DNA from: Bradyrhizobium sp. CSA112
GTDB lineage: Bacteria > Pseudomonadota > Alphaproteobacteria > Rhizobiales > Xanthobacteraceae
Length of the DNA: 64,000 bases
Direction of reading: 5' to 3'
NCBI RefSeq assembly: GCF_029051645.1
Contig: NZ_JAACFS010000018.1
Coordinates: forward strand, 1-64,000
Below, piece after piece: positions 56,169 to 64,000 of this stretch; the stretch's first letter is position 1, and every line of letters begins with the position of its first letter. Under the pieces are notes generated by a model. It saw only the letters and a program-made list of their open reading frames with translations. It ran no database searches and had not been told where the DNA came from. The position numbers were made by a program, and so were the translations under genes.

Positions 56169-57809
56169 ATGAACCGGTCTCCCGATCGATTGAATCTCGA
56201 TCATCTGAAGAAACAAGCCAAGGAATTGATCCGCCTCTATCGAAGCCGCGATCCGGCTGCGATGGCGCGGTTTCGCCGCGCGCTGCCGGCGGCGTCCGGC
56301 CGCAGCGATGAGGACATTGCAGCGCTGCAACTGCGCCTGCACGACGCGCAATCATGCATCGCGCGCGAGCACGGCCTGGCTTCCTGGCCCGACCTGAAGC
56401 GTTACGTCGAAGTGCAGATGGCTGCGCGCGACGAGCGCAGGGCCCGCATCCTGCACTGGGCTCAGCTTATCTATTCCGGAGATGTCAGCGGCGTCGCCAA
56501 CCGCGCGAACCCGCGCGTTGCCTTGCGGATTCTGGCTGACGACACTGAACTCGTCGCCGGCGACCCCTATCTTGCCTGCGCGATCGGTGACGAAAGCGCG
56601 CTGCGGCGGGCGACGCAGGCCGATCCGGCATGGATCAACCGGGCTGGCGGTCCACTGCGATTGCCGCCGCTATTCGCCGTCACGCATTCGAGCCTGCTGC
56701 GCGTGGAGGAATTTCGCGAGCGCCTGCATCGCGGCGCGCAATTGCTGATCGCTGCCGGCGCCGACGTCAATCAGCACATCCATAGCCGCTGGCCGCCGGG
56801 ATCGCTGAACGAGCCGGATCAGCGCTATCCGCTCTCGACGCTCTATGGCGCGGCCGGTAGCAACCACGATCCGGCACTGACCAGACTGTTGCTCGACGCC
56901 GGCGCGGACCCCAATGACGGGGAATCGCTCTATCACTCCCTGGAGAATCCGGCTTGCACCCGCCTGCTGCTGGAGCACGGCGCGCCCATTGCCGGGAGCA
57001 ATGCGATTTATCGGTCGATCGACCTCGATGACGATACCGCGCTAAAACTACTTCTGGAGTATGGCGGCGACCCGAACGAGCCCGCGCGAAATGCACCGCT
57101 GACCGATTGGGGTTCGCCGCTCACCTGGGCCATCTACCGCCGCCGGCCCCGCCACGTGAAGGCCCTGCTGGATGCGGGCGCCGATCCGTCGGCGACGACC
57201 CCGGAGGGGATCAGCCCGTACCGGCTGGCGTTGCAGTTCGGGCTTACCGATGTTGCCGCCCTGCTGCGGGCGCAAACCGACGCACCTGATATTTCCGACG
57301 AAGAACGCTTCGTCGCCGCATGCGCGCGTGGCGACGAGAAAGAAGCGCGTGCGGTGGCGTTGCGGCGGCCCGATCTGCCAGCCTCGCTGTCGCCGCCACA
57401 ATTGCGACTGTTGCCCGATATGGCCGCCGCAGGCGCCGATGACATCGTCAGGCTGATGGTCAGGCTCGGCTGGCCGATCGCGGTGCGCGGCGGCGACTGG
57501 GATGCATCGGCCCTCAACCTCGCAGTGTTCAACGGCAACGCCGCCTTGACGCGCTTCCTGCTCGAACACGGCGCGAAGTGGACGGAACAGCACGGCCACG
57601 GCGACAATGCCTGCGGCACACTGGGCTGGGCATCCTGCAACGAGCCGGTGGAAGGCGGCGACTGGGTCGGCTGTGCCCGTGCACTGCTCGACCATGGAAT
57701 GCCGCACGCGACGGCTATTGCTGATGATCCCGAATGGGTGCTGATCGCCGGCAAGCGAAAGCAATTCTCCGACGAGATCACCGAGGAGTTGCTGTCGGCA
57801 CGTGCTTGA
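56169..57809 (+). CDS. Ankyrin-repeat protein
   Basis: A 546-residue cytosolic protein. The N-terminal 75 residues (LDHLKKQAKELIRLYRSRDPAAMARFRRALP and LHDAQSCIAREHGLASWPDLKRYVE) form the small helical domain that often precedes bacterial ankyrin repeats. Ankyrin units are seen at about 180-215 (RGAQLLIAAGADVNQ), 225-260 (LTRLLLDAGADPND), 265-285 (CTRLLLEHGAPI), 290-310 (ALKLLLEYGGDPNE), 325-358 (HVKALLDAGADPSA) and 440-520 (ALTRFLLEHGAKW; CARALLDHGMP). Presumably protein-protein binding; partner unknown. A strong GGAGGTG ribosome site precedes the ATG. Confidence 0.92.
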   Translation: MNRSPDRLNLDHLKKQAKELIRLYRSRDPAAMARFRRALPAASGRSDEDIAALQLRLHDAQSCIAREHGLASWPDLKRYVEVQMAARDERRARILHWAQLIYSGDVSGVANRANPRVALRILADDTELVAGDPYLACAIGDESALRRATQADPAWINRAGGPLRLPPLFAVTHSSLLRVEEFRERLHRGAQLLIAAGADVNQHIHSRWPPGSLNEPDQRYPLSTLYGAAGSNHDPALTRLLLDAGADPNDGESLYHSLENPACTRLLLEHGAPIAGSNAIYRSIDLDDDTALKLLLEYGGDPNEPARNAPLTDWGSPLTWAIYRRRPRHVKALLDAGADPSATTPEGISPYRLALQFGLTDVAALLRAQTDAPDISDEERFVAACARGDEKEARAVALRRPDLPASLSPPQLRLLPDMAAAGADDIVRLMVRLGWPIAVRGGDWDASALNLAVFNGNAALTRFLLEHGAKWTEQHGHGDNACGTLGWASCNEPVEGGDWVGCARALLDHGMPHATAIADDPEWVLIAGKRKQFSDEITEELLSARA

Positions 57810-57829
57810 CGCGCGTGCCCACCATCTAC

Positions 57830-58252
57830 TCAGGCCCGCTTCGTCCGCATCGCGCGTGTTTGGGCGATGTTCGGATCCTTTGCAAGCGCCTGGTATCGCT
57901 TGCTGTCGACGGCGTAGAGGGCGACGCGGCCTTCGGCATCGGCGTGAATGCCCCAGCCGAAGCGCTTGCCGAGACCCGATGCCCGCAGGCACGCCTGGCC
58001 CCTGGAGAAGAATTCGCTGCGGGCCAGATCGCGCGCCTTCCTTGTCGCCTTCGCATCGAGTTGCCTGCCGGGAGCAGAGGTCGCGAAAACCACGTCGTCG
58101 GAGGTGTACTTGTAGGGCGCCTGCGCGATCATCTGATATTGCAGGCTTGCGACGGTCGGATTGCCGCCGCGAAGCGGCGGCTCCTCGCCCGTTTGCGCCG
58201 GACAGTCCTCCGCGACGCGGATAAAGGTGTTGAAGCAATTGGTCGTGTGCAT
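57830..58252 (-). CDS. DUF6157 family protein
   Basis: A 140-residue protein matching DUF6157 along its length: MHTTNCFNTFIRVAEDCPAQTGEEPP at the start, TVASLQYQMIAQAPYKYTSDDVVFATSA, FFSRGQACLRASGLGKRFGWGIHADAEGRVALYAVDSKRYQALA, and MRTKRA at the end. I start at ATG 58250-58252, where family members begin; an in-frame ATG four codons upstream is possible. Function unknown. Confidence 0.85.
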   Translation of the reverse strand: MHTTNCFNTFIRVAEDCPAQTGEEPPLRGGNPTVASLQYQMIAQAPYKYTSDDVVFATSAPGRQLDAKATRKARDLARSEFFSRGQACLRASGLGKRFGWGIHADAEGRVALYAVDSKRYQALAKDPNIAQTRAMRTKRA

Positions 58253-58281
58253 CGTCTTTATCATGGGGGTGGTTGCATCTT

Positions 58282-58923
58282 TTATCCGGCTGCCTCAGCG
58301 TGCCGGGCAGCCATCTCATCGTCTGCGGCGCTGATCCGCTGAAATGCCGGGCGCTGTGTGATGCGCTCGGCGTAACGAACGAACACGTCCTTTTTGGGCA
58401 CGAGGCCGAACATCATCGTCCAGCTAAAGGCAACGCCCCAGAGAATATCGGCCGCTGTCATGCGTTCGCCGAGCAAATATGGCCCCTTCGATAGCTGCGC
58501 CTCGAGAGCACCGAGCATCGAGTCGTAATCGGAATATGGCGATTGCGTCACCGGCGCCGGCTCGCGCTTCATGAAGCTGTCGATCACGGCCGGCTCGAAC
58601 GAGGCGCCATAATAGGCGATCCAGCGCAGATAGGGGCCGCGGAGGGGGTCATTGAGGGCGGGCGTAAGGCCCGCCTGGGGAAATAGGTCAGCGAGATAGA
58701 TGTAGATCGCGACCTGCTCGGTCACCAGCGCCTCGCCGTGGCGGATCGCCGGCACCTTGCCGAGCGGGTTGACGGCGAGATAGGCCGGCTGGCGCTGCTC
58801 GCCTGCCTTCATGTTGAGGACGTGGAGATCGTAAGGCGCGCCCAACTCCTCCAGCAGGATCCGTGCGCCGGTCGCGCGGCTCTGCGGCGAATAATACAGG
58901 GTGATGCGGTTGGGATCGGTCAT
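58282..58923 (-). CDS. Glutathione S-transferase family protein, partner of a WYL regulator
   Basis: A 213-residue GST. ITLYYSPQSRATGARILLEELGAPYDLHVLNMKAGEQRQPAYLAVNPLGKVPAIRHGEALVTEQVAIYIYLADLFP (residues 7-82) is a clear thioredoxin-fold domain with active-site Ser12 (YSPQS) and the E-Q glutathione pair; LGALEAQLSKGPYLLGERMTAADILWGVAF (near 135-165) is the helical-domain N-cap. It is divergent from the WYL regulator, with a perfect palindrome between them. Confidence 0.88.
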   Translation of the reverse strand: MTDPNRITLYYSPQSRATGARILLEELGAPYDLHVLNMKAGEQRQPAYLAVNPLGKVPAIRHGEALVTEQVAIYIYLADLFPQAGLTPALNDPLRGPYLRWIAYYGASFEPAVIDSFMKREPAPVTQSPYSDYDSMLGALEAQLSKGPYLLGERMTAADILWGVAFSWTMMFGLVPKKDVFVRYAERITQRPAFQRISAADDEMAARHAEAAG

Positions 58924-58972
58924 TGGCAGGTCTCCAGATGCGCCCTCGGGCCATGGCCTCTCTATGAACCGA

Positions 58973-58999
58973 CATACCTGACATCTTGTGTCAGGTATG
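58973..58999. promoter_or_regulatory. Perfect 27-bp palindromic operator between GST and WYL regulator
   Basis: CATACCTGACA (58973-58983), five bases TCTTG, TGTCAGGTATG (58989-58999). The arms are perfectly complementary over 11 bp. The site is 12 bases before the regulator ATG and 49 bases before the GST ATG, an ideal position to control both. Confidence 0.8.
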
Positions 59000-59011
59000 C
59001 TTTAAGGGGCC

Positions 59012-60019
59012 ATGCGCGCGAGCCGGCTGCTTTCCATCCTCACCGCCCTGCAGGCCCGGGGGCGGATCACCGCGCCCGAACTCGCCGAGGCCTGCGAGGT
59101 CTCGGTGCGCACGATCTATCGCGACATCGACGCGCTCTCGGCGGCCGGAATCCCCGTCTATGCGGAGCGCGGCGCGGAAGGCGGTTATCGTCTGCTCGAC
59201 GGCTACCGGGTGCGGCTGAACGGACTATCGCCGCCCGAAGCTGAGGCGCTGTTCATGGCGGGACTGCCGGGGCCGGCCGCTGCGCTTGGCCTGGACGCAG
59301 CCATGATGGCGGCCCAGACCAAGGTGATGGCGGCTCTGCCGGCCAATCTGCGCCCGAGCGCCGCGCGGATGCTGGGACGCTTTCATCTCGATGCGCCAGG
59401 CTGGTTCGGAGAGGCGGAGCACCCCGAGCATCTGCGCGCCATTGCCGGCGCGCTGCTGCGCGAGAGCCTGATCGAGATCCGCTACCGAAGCTGGAAGGCC
59501 GAAAAACGCCGCCGCGTCGCGCCGCTCGGCCTTGTGCTGAAGGCCGGCAGTTGGTATCTCGCCGGCAGCGTCGATGGCAGCGTGCGCACCTATCGCGTGG
59601 CGCGTATCCTCGATTGCATGGTGCTGGAAAAGACCTTCGTCCGGCCCGCTGACTTCGATCTCGCCGCCTATTGGCAGCGCGCGACGGAGCGCCTCGAAGC
59701 CGAACTGCATCCAAACCGCGCCACCGTGCGGCTGTCACCGTTTGGCATCAAGCTGCTCGACGTCCTGAGCCAGCCCTATGTGAAGACACGCACGCGGTTT
59801 GAGGACGCGACTGATGCGGCGGGCTGGCGGATCGCGGTAGTGCCAATCGGAAAATCCATCTGGCACGCCGCCGCTGAACTGCTGCGCCTCGGCGCAGAGG
59901 CTGAGGTGCTGGCGCCGGCGGAACTGCGCGACAAGATGGCCGAGATCGCGCAGGCGATGGCGGCGCGGTATCAGCAAGAGCCGGTTCGCGACCTACCTGA
60001 TCTCGCTATTCATCGATGA
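59012..60019 (+). CDS. YafY-type HTH/WYL-domain transcriptional regulator (2)
   Basis: A 335-residue regulator. Winged helix-turn-helix MRASRLLSILTALQARGRITAPELAEACEVSVRTIYRDIDALSAAGIPVYAERGAEGGYRLLDGYR is at residues 1-66. The WYL domain at about 140-210 (RESLIEIRYRSWKAEKRRRVAPLGLVLKAGSWYLAGSVDGSVRTYRVARI) includes the WYL triplet in GSWYLAG, and a WCX-type C-terminal extension is present (KTRTRFEDATDAAGWRIAVVPIGKS). It differs from regulator 1 in length and domain completeness. The stop codon region overlaps the convergent nitroreductase gene by 14 bases. Confidence 0.92.
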   Translation: MRASRLLSILTALQARGRITAPELAEACEVSVRTIYRDIDALSAAGIPVYAERGAEGGYRLLDGYRVRLNGLSPPEAEALFMAGLPGPAAALGLDAAMMAAQTKVMAALPANLRPSAARMLGRFHLDAPGWFGEAEHPEHLRAIAGALLRESLIEIRYRSWKAEKRRRVAPLGLVLKAGSWYLAGSVDGSVRTYRVARILDCMVLEKTFVRPADFDLAAYWQRATERLEAELHPNRATVRLSPFGIKLLDVLSQPYVKTRTRFEDATDAAGWRIAVVPIGKSIWHAAAELLRLGAEAEVLAPAELRDKMAEIAQAMAARYQQEPVRDLPDLAIHR

Positions 60020-60716
60020 ACGTCACGGTATCGGCGACGCTCGCCCGCGAGGTACGGTAGCTGTTGACCTTGTGGGCGTGGTCGGCATAGCCGAAGGAAA
60101 TGCCGCAAACCACGCGGCGGTCGTCGGCAAGATTGAAGTGCCGCCGGATCAGCCCGGAATGCCGCGCCAGCGCGGCTTGCGGAATCGTGCCGAGGCCGAG
60201 CGCCTGCGCCGCCAGCATGAAATTAGAGACATAGGCGCCGCAATCGACCGCGCCGTAGATGCCGAGCGGCTCGTCGGTGTGGATAACAGCGACATGCGGC
60301 GCGCCGAAGAAATTGTAGTTCTCCAGCGCCTGCTTCGCATAGGCCATCTTGTCGCCTCTGGTGATGCCGAGCGTGTTGTAGAGCTGGAAGCCGCTCTCGC
60401 GCCGGCGCTCAAGATAGACGCCGAGATATTCGCGCGGCGGCGTGAAGTCATGATCGTCCTTGGCGCCGGAGGCGGCCTCGGCGTAGATCGCCTTGCGAAA
60501 CTTCTCCTTTGCCTCGCCGCTGGCGATCAGCACCTGCCATGGCTGGCTGTTGCACCATGACGCCGTGCGCTGCGCCACCTTGAGAATGTGTTCGATGGTC
60601 TCGCGCGGCACTTCCTGCGGCAGGAACGCGCGCACGGAGTAGCGCTCGTTCAAGAGCTCTTCGAGCACGCCGATGCGATCTTCTGTCGTGTAACTCGCCT
60701 TCGCCACAGCATCCAT
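60006..60716 (-). CDS. Nitroreductase family protein
   Basis: A 236-residue FMN/NAD(P)H-dependent oxidoreductase. LLNERYSVRAFLPQEVPRETIEHILKVAQRTASWCNSQPWQVLIASG (residues about 22-69) contains the R-S-x-R FMN-binding pattern and SWCNSQPWQ. GAVDCGAYVSNFMLAAQALGLGTIPQAALARHSGLIRRHFNLADDRRVVCGISFGYAD (155-212) is the C-terminal flavin-binding half. ATG 60716 follows the upstream acyl-CoA dehydrogenase stop by two bases; a GTG at 60722 overlapping that stop is the alternative. Natural substrate unknown. Confidence 0.9.
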   Translation of the reverse strand: MDAVAKASYTTEDRIGVLEELLNERYSVRAFLPQEVPRETIEHILKVAQRTASWCNSQPWQVLIASGEAKEKFRKAIYAEAASGAKDDHDFTPPREYLGVYLERRRESGFQLYNTLGITRGDKMAYAKQALENYNFFGAPHVAVIHTDEPLGIYGAVDCGAYVSNFMLAAQALGLGTIPQAALARHSGLIRRHFNLADDRRVVCGISFGYADHAHKVNSYRTSRASVADTVTFIDE

Positions 60717-60718
60717 GT

Positions 60719-61963
60719 TCACCGCCCCTTGGTCGGGATCCTGTTGAACGGCACGTCCTTGTCGACGCGGATATCGCCGGGCAGGCCCAGCACGCGTTCG
60801 GCAATGATGTTGCGCAGGATCTCGTCCGTGCCGCCGGCGATGCGCATCGAGGGCGAGGACAGCAGCATCTGCTGGAACTGGCCACGCGCCGCTTCCTCGT
60901 CCGCGCCGGTGAGCGCGCCGGCCGCGCCCTGCAGATCCATCGCATAAGTCGCGATGTCCTGCAGCATGGTGCCGGAGACCAGCTTGCCGATGGAATTCTC
61001 GGGGCCTGGACGCTCGCCCTTGGAGAGCGAGGAGATCGCGCGGTAGCTGGTGTATTTCAGCCCGCTCGCCTTCACCGCCCAGCTCGCAAGCTTCGAACGC
61101 GTCGCGGGATCGTCGATCGCGAGCCCGTCATCCGTCATCAGGTTCGAGCAGAACTCGAACATCTCGGGAAAGCCGGTCGCAAGCCGCGAACCGATCGACA
61201 TGCGTTCGTTCATCAGCGTAGTCAGCGACACGTTCCAGCCGTCGCCGACCGCGCCGAGACGCTGATGATCGGGGATCACGACATCTGTGAAATAGACCTC
61301 ATTGAACTCCTGCATGCCGTTGGCCTGCTTGATCGGCCGCACCTCGATGCCCTTGCTCTTCATGTCGAGGAAGAACATCGTCAAGCCCTTGTGCTTGGGC
61401 ACATTGTGATCGGTGCGGGTGATCAGCAGGCCGTAGTCGGAATAATGCGCGCCCGAGGTCCAGATCTTCTGGCCGTTGACGATCCAGTTGTCGCCCTTCT
61501 TCTCCGCGCGCGTGCGCAAGCCCGCAACGTCGGAGCCGCCGGCCGGCTCGGAGAAGAGCTGGCACCAGATGTGCTCGCCGGAAGCGAGCTTGGGCAGATA
61601 ATGGCGCTTGTGCTCCTCGCTGCCGAACGCCATCACCGTCGGGCCGCACATGCCCTCGCCGATCTGGAACGGCTGCGTCAGCTTGCCGTAGACGCCCTCT
61701 TCCTGCTGCCAGATCACCTTCTCGATCGGGGTCGCGCCGCGGCCGCCATATTCCTTCGGCCAGTGCAGGCAGGCCCAGCCGCCCTCGGCCTTCTTCTTCT
61801 GCCAGGCCTTGCCGACATCGACGATCTCTTCCTTCTCCAGGCGGATGCGGCCGAGCGAGGATTTTGACAGCTCCGCCTCATATTGCTTCGGCGCATTGGC
61901 GTCGATCCATTTGCGGGCAAGGCTACGGAATTCCGCTTCCTGCGGGGTATCGTCGAAGTTCAT
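60719..61963 (-). CDS. Acyl-CoA dehydrogenase (tandem copy A)
   Basis: A 414-residue FAD acyl-CoA dehydrogenase. MNFDDTPQEAEFRSLARKWIDANAPKQYEAEL at the N-terminus; HWPKEYGGRGATPIEKVIWQQEE near 67; CQLFSEPAGGSDVAGLRTRAEKKGDNWIVNGQKIWTSGAHYSDYGLLITRTD near 133-185 (FAD loop and mid domain); IAGGTDEILRNIIAERVLGLPGDIRVDKDVPFNRIPTKGR at the C-terminus. Strongly similar over its whole length to the next gene upstream (copy B). It is probably in one operon with copy B, the nitroreductase and the partial third dehydrogenase. Substrate unknown. Confidence 0.93.
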   Translation of the reverse strand: MNFDDTPQEAEFRSLARKWIDANAPKQYEAELSKSSLGRIRLEKEEIVDVGKAWQKKKAEGGWACLHWPKEYGGRGATPIEKVIWQQEEGVYGKLTQPFQIGEGMCGPTVMAFGSEEHKRHYLPKLASGEHIWCQLFSEPAGGSDVAGLRTRAEKKGDNWIVNGQKIWTSGAHYSDYGLLITRTDHNVPKHKGLTMFFLDMKSKGIEVRPIKQANGMQEFNEVYFTDVVIPDHQRLGAVGDGWNVSLTTLMNERMSIGSRLATGFPEMFEFCSNLMTDDGLAIDDPATRSKLASWAVKASGLKYTSYRAISSLSKGERPGPENSIGKLVSGTMLQDIATYAMDLQGAAGALTGADEEAARGQFQQMLLSSPSMRIAGGTDEILRNIIAERVLGLPGDIRVDKDVPFNRIPTKGR

Positions 61964-62003
61964 GGCGGACCTCTCATTTTTCTAATCTTGCTTCTGTCTC
62001 TTC

Positions 62004-62106
62004 CTCATGGTGAGGAGCGCGGAACGCGCGTCTCGAACCATGAGGCCACCGGCCGGGCCTTCATCCTTCGAGACGCCGCGCTTCGCGCGGCTCCTCAGGA
62101 TGAGGA
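62004..62106. repeat. Intergenic palindromic repeat, family 9
   Basis: CCTCATGGTGAGGAGCGCGG...GTCTCGAACCATGAGG and CCTTCATCCTTCGAGACGCC...CTCCTCAGGATGAGGATC. It lies between tandem dehydrogenase copies A and B and touches the stop codon of copy B. Confidence 0.85.
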
Positions 62107-63354
62107 TCAAGCCCTTCCCTTGGTCGGGATCTTGTTGAACGGCACGTCCTTGTCGACCCTGATGTCGCCGGGCAGACCGAGCACGCGCTCGGCGATGATG
62201 TTGCGCATGATTTCGTCAGTGCCGCCTTCGACGCGGGTGCCCGGCGCACGCAGCAGCATCGCCTGGAATTTTCCGGCGACTTCGGCGTCTTCCGGCCCGC
62301 TCAGCACGCCGGCGGCGCCCTGCAGGTCGAGCGCATACATCGCGACTTCCTGGACCATCGATCCCGCCACCAGCTTACCGATCGAATTTTCCGGACCGGG
62401 ACGCTCGCCCTTCGATAGCGCCGAGATCGCGCGCATGCTGGTGTATCGGAGGCCGCTGGCCTTCACCGCATAGTTCGCAAGCTTCGAGCGAACGCTGCGG
62501 TCCTCGATCGCGGGCCCATCCTCCAGCATCAGGCTGTTGCAGAAGTCGAACAGTTCCGGGAAGCCGGTCGAAACGCCCGCGCCGATCGACATGCGCTCGT
62601 TCATCAGCGTGGTCAGCGAGACGTTCCAGCCGTCGTTGACGCTCCCCAGCCGCTGCGAGTCCGGGATCTTCACGTCAGTAAAGTAGACCTCATTGAAGTC
62701 GGACTGGCCGCTGGCCTGCTTGATCGGCCGCACCTCGACACCCGGGCTCTTCATGTCCAGGAAGAACATCGTGAGGCCCTTGTGCTTCGGCACGGTCGGA
62801 TCGGTGCGCGTCAGCAGGATGCCGTAATCGGAATAGTGCGCGCCCGAGGTCCAGATCTTCTGGCCGTTGATGATCCAGTCGTCGCCCTTCTTCTCGGCGC
62901 GGGTGCGCAAGCCCGCCACGTCGGAACCGCCGGCAGGTTCGGAGAATAATTGACACCAAACCTTTTCGCCGGAGGCCAGCGGCGGGAGGTACTTCCGCTT
63001 CTGCTCCTCGCCGGCGAACGCCATCATGGTCGGCCCGCACATGCCGTGGCCGATGATGAACATGCCGCTAAGTTTGCCGAACGGGCCCTCTTCCTGCTGC
63101 CAGATCACCCGCTCGATCGGCGAGGCGCCGCGGCCGCCATATTCCTTCGGCCAGTGCAGGCAGGCCCACCCGGCATCGGCCTTCTTCTTCTGCCAAGCTT
63201 TTGCGACTTCAAGGATGTTGGCGCCCTTCAGCACGGTGCGGCCGAGCGAGGACTTGCGCAGCTCTTCCTCATATTGCTTCGGCGCGTTGGCTTGTATCCA
63301 CGCCCTGGCTTCGGCGCGGAACGCGGCTTCCTGCGGAGTGTCGTCGAAGTTCAT
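62107..63354 (-). CDS. Acyl-CoA dehydrogenase (tandem copy B)
   Basis: A 415-residue FAD acyl-CoA dehydrogenase, near-collinear with copy A (shared MNFDDTPQEA start, HWPKEYGGRGASPIERVIWQQEE, CQLFSEPAGGSDVAGLRTRAEKKGDDWIINGQKIWTSGAHYSDYG, VRPIKQASG, and the VLGLPGDIRVDKDVPFNKIP end). Identity is about three quarters by eye. Differences near residues 90-100 (GPFGKLSGMFIIGHGMCGP against GVYGKLTQPFQIGEGMCGP) may alter acyl chain preference. A recent-looking duplication within one operon. Confidence 0.93.
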   Translation of the reverse strand: MNFDDTPQEAAFRAEARAWIQANAPKQYEEELRKSSLGRTVLKGANILEVAKAWQKKKADAGWACLHWPKEYGGRGASPIERVIWQQEEGPFGKLSGMFIIGHGMCGPTMMAFAGEEQKRKYLPPLASGEKVWCQLFSEPAGGSDVAGLRTRAEKKGDDWIINGQKIWTSGAHYSDYGILLTRTDPTVPKHKGLTMFFLDMKSPGVEVRPIKQASGQSDFNEVYFTDVKIPDSQRLGSVNDGWNVSLTTLMNERMSIGAGVSTGFPELFDFCNSLMLEDGPAIEDRSVRSKLANYAVKASGLRYTSMRAISALSKGERPGPENSIGKLVAGSMVQEVAMYALDLQGAAGVLSGPEDAEVAGKFQAMLLRAPGTRVEGGTDEIMRNIIAERVLGLPGDIRVDKDVPFNKIPTKGRA

Positions 63355-63382
63355 GTTCTAGTCCTCGGTCGCATCCTGCTTC

Positions 63383-63464
63383 GTAGGATGGGCGGAGCGA
63401 AGCGATACCCATCTCTTTTGCCGTCCAACTTCTGATGGGTTTCGCTTCGCTCTACCCATCCTAC
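63383..63464. repeat. Intergenic palindromic repeat, family 4
   Basis: GTAGGATGGGCGGAGCGAAG and CTTCGCTCTACCCATCCTAC ends, with inner ACCCATC/GATGGGT. A copy of the element at 13753-13834. Confidence 0.85.
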
Positions 63465-63477
63465 GGTTCTCACAAGC

Positions 63478-64000
63478 TCACGCCGCGTTCTTCTTGCGCA
63501 TGCGGTCGATCAACTGATCTTCCCAGTACGACAGGCTGCCGAGCGTCAGCGCGGTGGCGTTGGCGCGGCGGTAGTACATGTGGCAGTCGAACTCCCAGGT
63601 GAAACCCATGCCGCCATGAACCTGGATGTTGTTCTTGGAGCAGTGCTGGAACGCCTGCGTCGCGCTGATGCGCGCAGCCGCCGCGGCTTCCGGCAATTCG
63701 GACGCGTTGGTCGAGAGCGCCCAGGCGCCGTAATAGCAGTTGGAGCGTGCCAGCGTTGCCGAGACATACATATCGGCCAGCATGTGCTTCACCGCCTGGA
63801 ACGAGCCGATCGGCCGGCCGAAGGCGATACGGTCGAGCGCATAATCGCGGCCCATTTCGAGCGCGCGGTCGGAGCCGCCGACCTGCTCGAACGCGAGCAG
63901 CACGGCGGCGCGGTCGAGCACCTGGGTCAGGATGCTCCAGCCTTCGCCGACTGCTCCCAGCGGCTCGGCCTTGGCGTTCTTGAAGGTGAGTTCGGCCTGG
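63478..64000 (-). CDS. Acyl-CoA dehydrogenase, partial (N-terminus off the right edge)
   Basis: The minus-strand frame is open from base 64000 to the stop at 63478-63480 and gives the C-terminal 173 residues or so. Readable from the edge: AELTFKNAKAEPLGAVGEGW, ILTQVLDRAAVLLAFEQVGGSDRALEMGRDYALDRIAFGRPIGSFQAVKHMLADMYV, then NNIQVHGGMGFTWEFDCHMYYRRANATALTLGS. That is the C-terminal helical domain with the RxxFGRPIGSFQ and QVHGGMGFTWE blocks. An internal GTG at 63919-63921 can be misread as a start, but the coding signal continues to the edge. It is upstream of copies B and A on the same strand. Confidence 0.93.
   Translation of the reverse strand, partial: QAELTFKNAKAEPLGAVGEGWSILTQVLDRAAVLLAFEQVGGSDRALEMGRDYALDRIAFGRPIGSFQAVKHMLADMYVSATLARSNCYYGAWALSTNASELPEAAAAARISATQAFQHCSKNNIQVHGGMGFTWEFDCHMYYRRANATALTLGSLSYWEDQLIDRMRKKNAA

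Overview
The window is about 64 kb of GC-rich, densely coding chromosome from an alphaproteobacterium of the Bradyrhizobium/Rhodopseudomonas type. That placement rests on the pim dicarboxylate operon, several branched-chain-type ABC uptake systems, a DctPQM TRAP system, many acyl-CoA dehydrogenases and glutathione transferases, and gene junctions packed with palindromic repeats. I see no tRNA, rRNA, CRISPR, insertion sequence, phage gene or origin.

Layout. 1-9.2 kb: edge-truncated secreted Trp/Pro/Arg-rich repeat protein, luciferase-like oxidoreductase, metF-metH (folate-dependent methionine synthesis), a zeta-class GST (maiA-like), another GST with a small relic behind it, and a DUF6636 secreted protein. 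9.2-11.3 kb: glpK and an acetyltransferase. 11.5-19.3 kb (minus strand): pimF-pimA-pimC-pimD-SDR, a beta-oxidation operon for dicarboxylic/fatty acids that lacks the thiolase pimB. 19.5-26.7 kb (plus strand): a divergent IclR regulator and a complete ABC importer with two intact tandem binding proteins plus the relic of a third. 26.8-30.5 kb: glycerate 2-kinase and a PAS-PAS-GGDEF-EAL protein. 30.6-45.4 kb: an apparent aromatic-acid island containing a MarR regulator, an ABC importer with a permease-ATPase fusion, its binding protein, a hydroxybenzoyl-CoA-type thioesterase, an HSD10-like dehydrogenase, a feruloyl-CoA-synthase-like ligase, a crotonase, a DUF3237 protein, a TRAP transporter and pobA. 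45.6-60.7 kb: mixed genes, including two separate GST/WYL-regulator pairs each with its own palindromic operators, a membrane-anchored TAXI-type binding protein, a Popeye-like membrane cyclic-nucleotide-binding protein next to a DUF6537 protein, and an ankyrin protein. 60.7-64 kb: three acyl-CoA dehydrogenases, the last cut by the window edge.

How it fits together. Two catabolic islands dominate, one for dicarboxylates/fatty acids and one for hydroxyarylpropenoate-type aromatics. Each pairs uptake, CoA activation, beta-oxidation-type enzymes and a dedicated regulator. In the aromatic island the same 15-bp AT-rich palindrome (GTTATAT-N3-ATAAY) occurs upstream of three separate units: the MarR/ABC importer divergon, the crotonase-ligase operon and pobA. 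This suggests one MarR regulon. The other strong theme is about ten families of 80-165 bp imperfect palindromic repeats at gene ends, some of which supply stop codons or protein tails.
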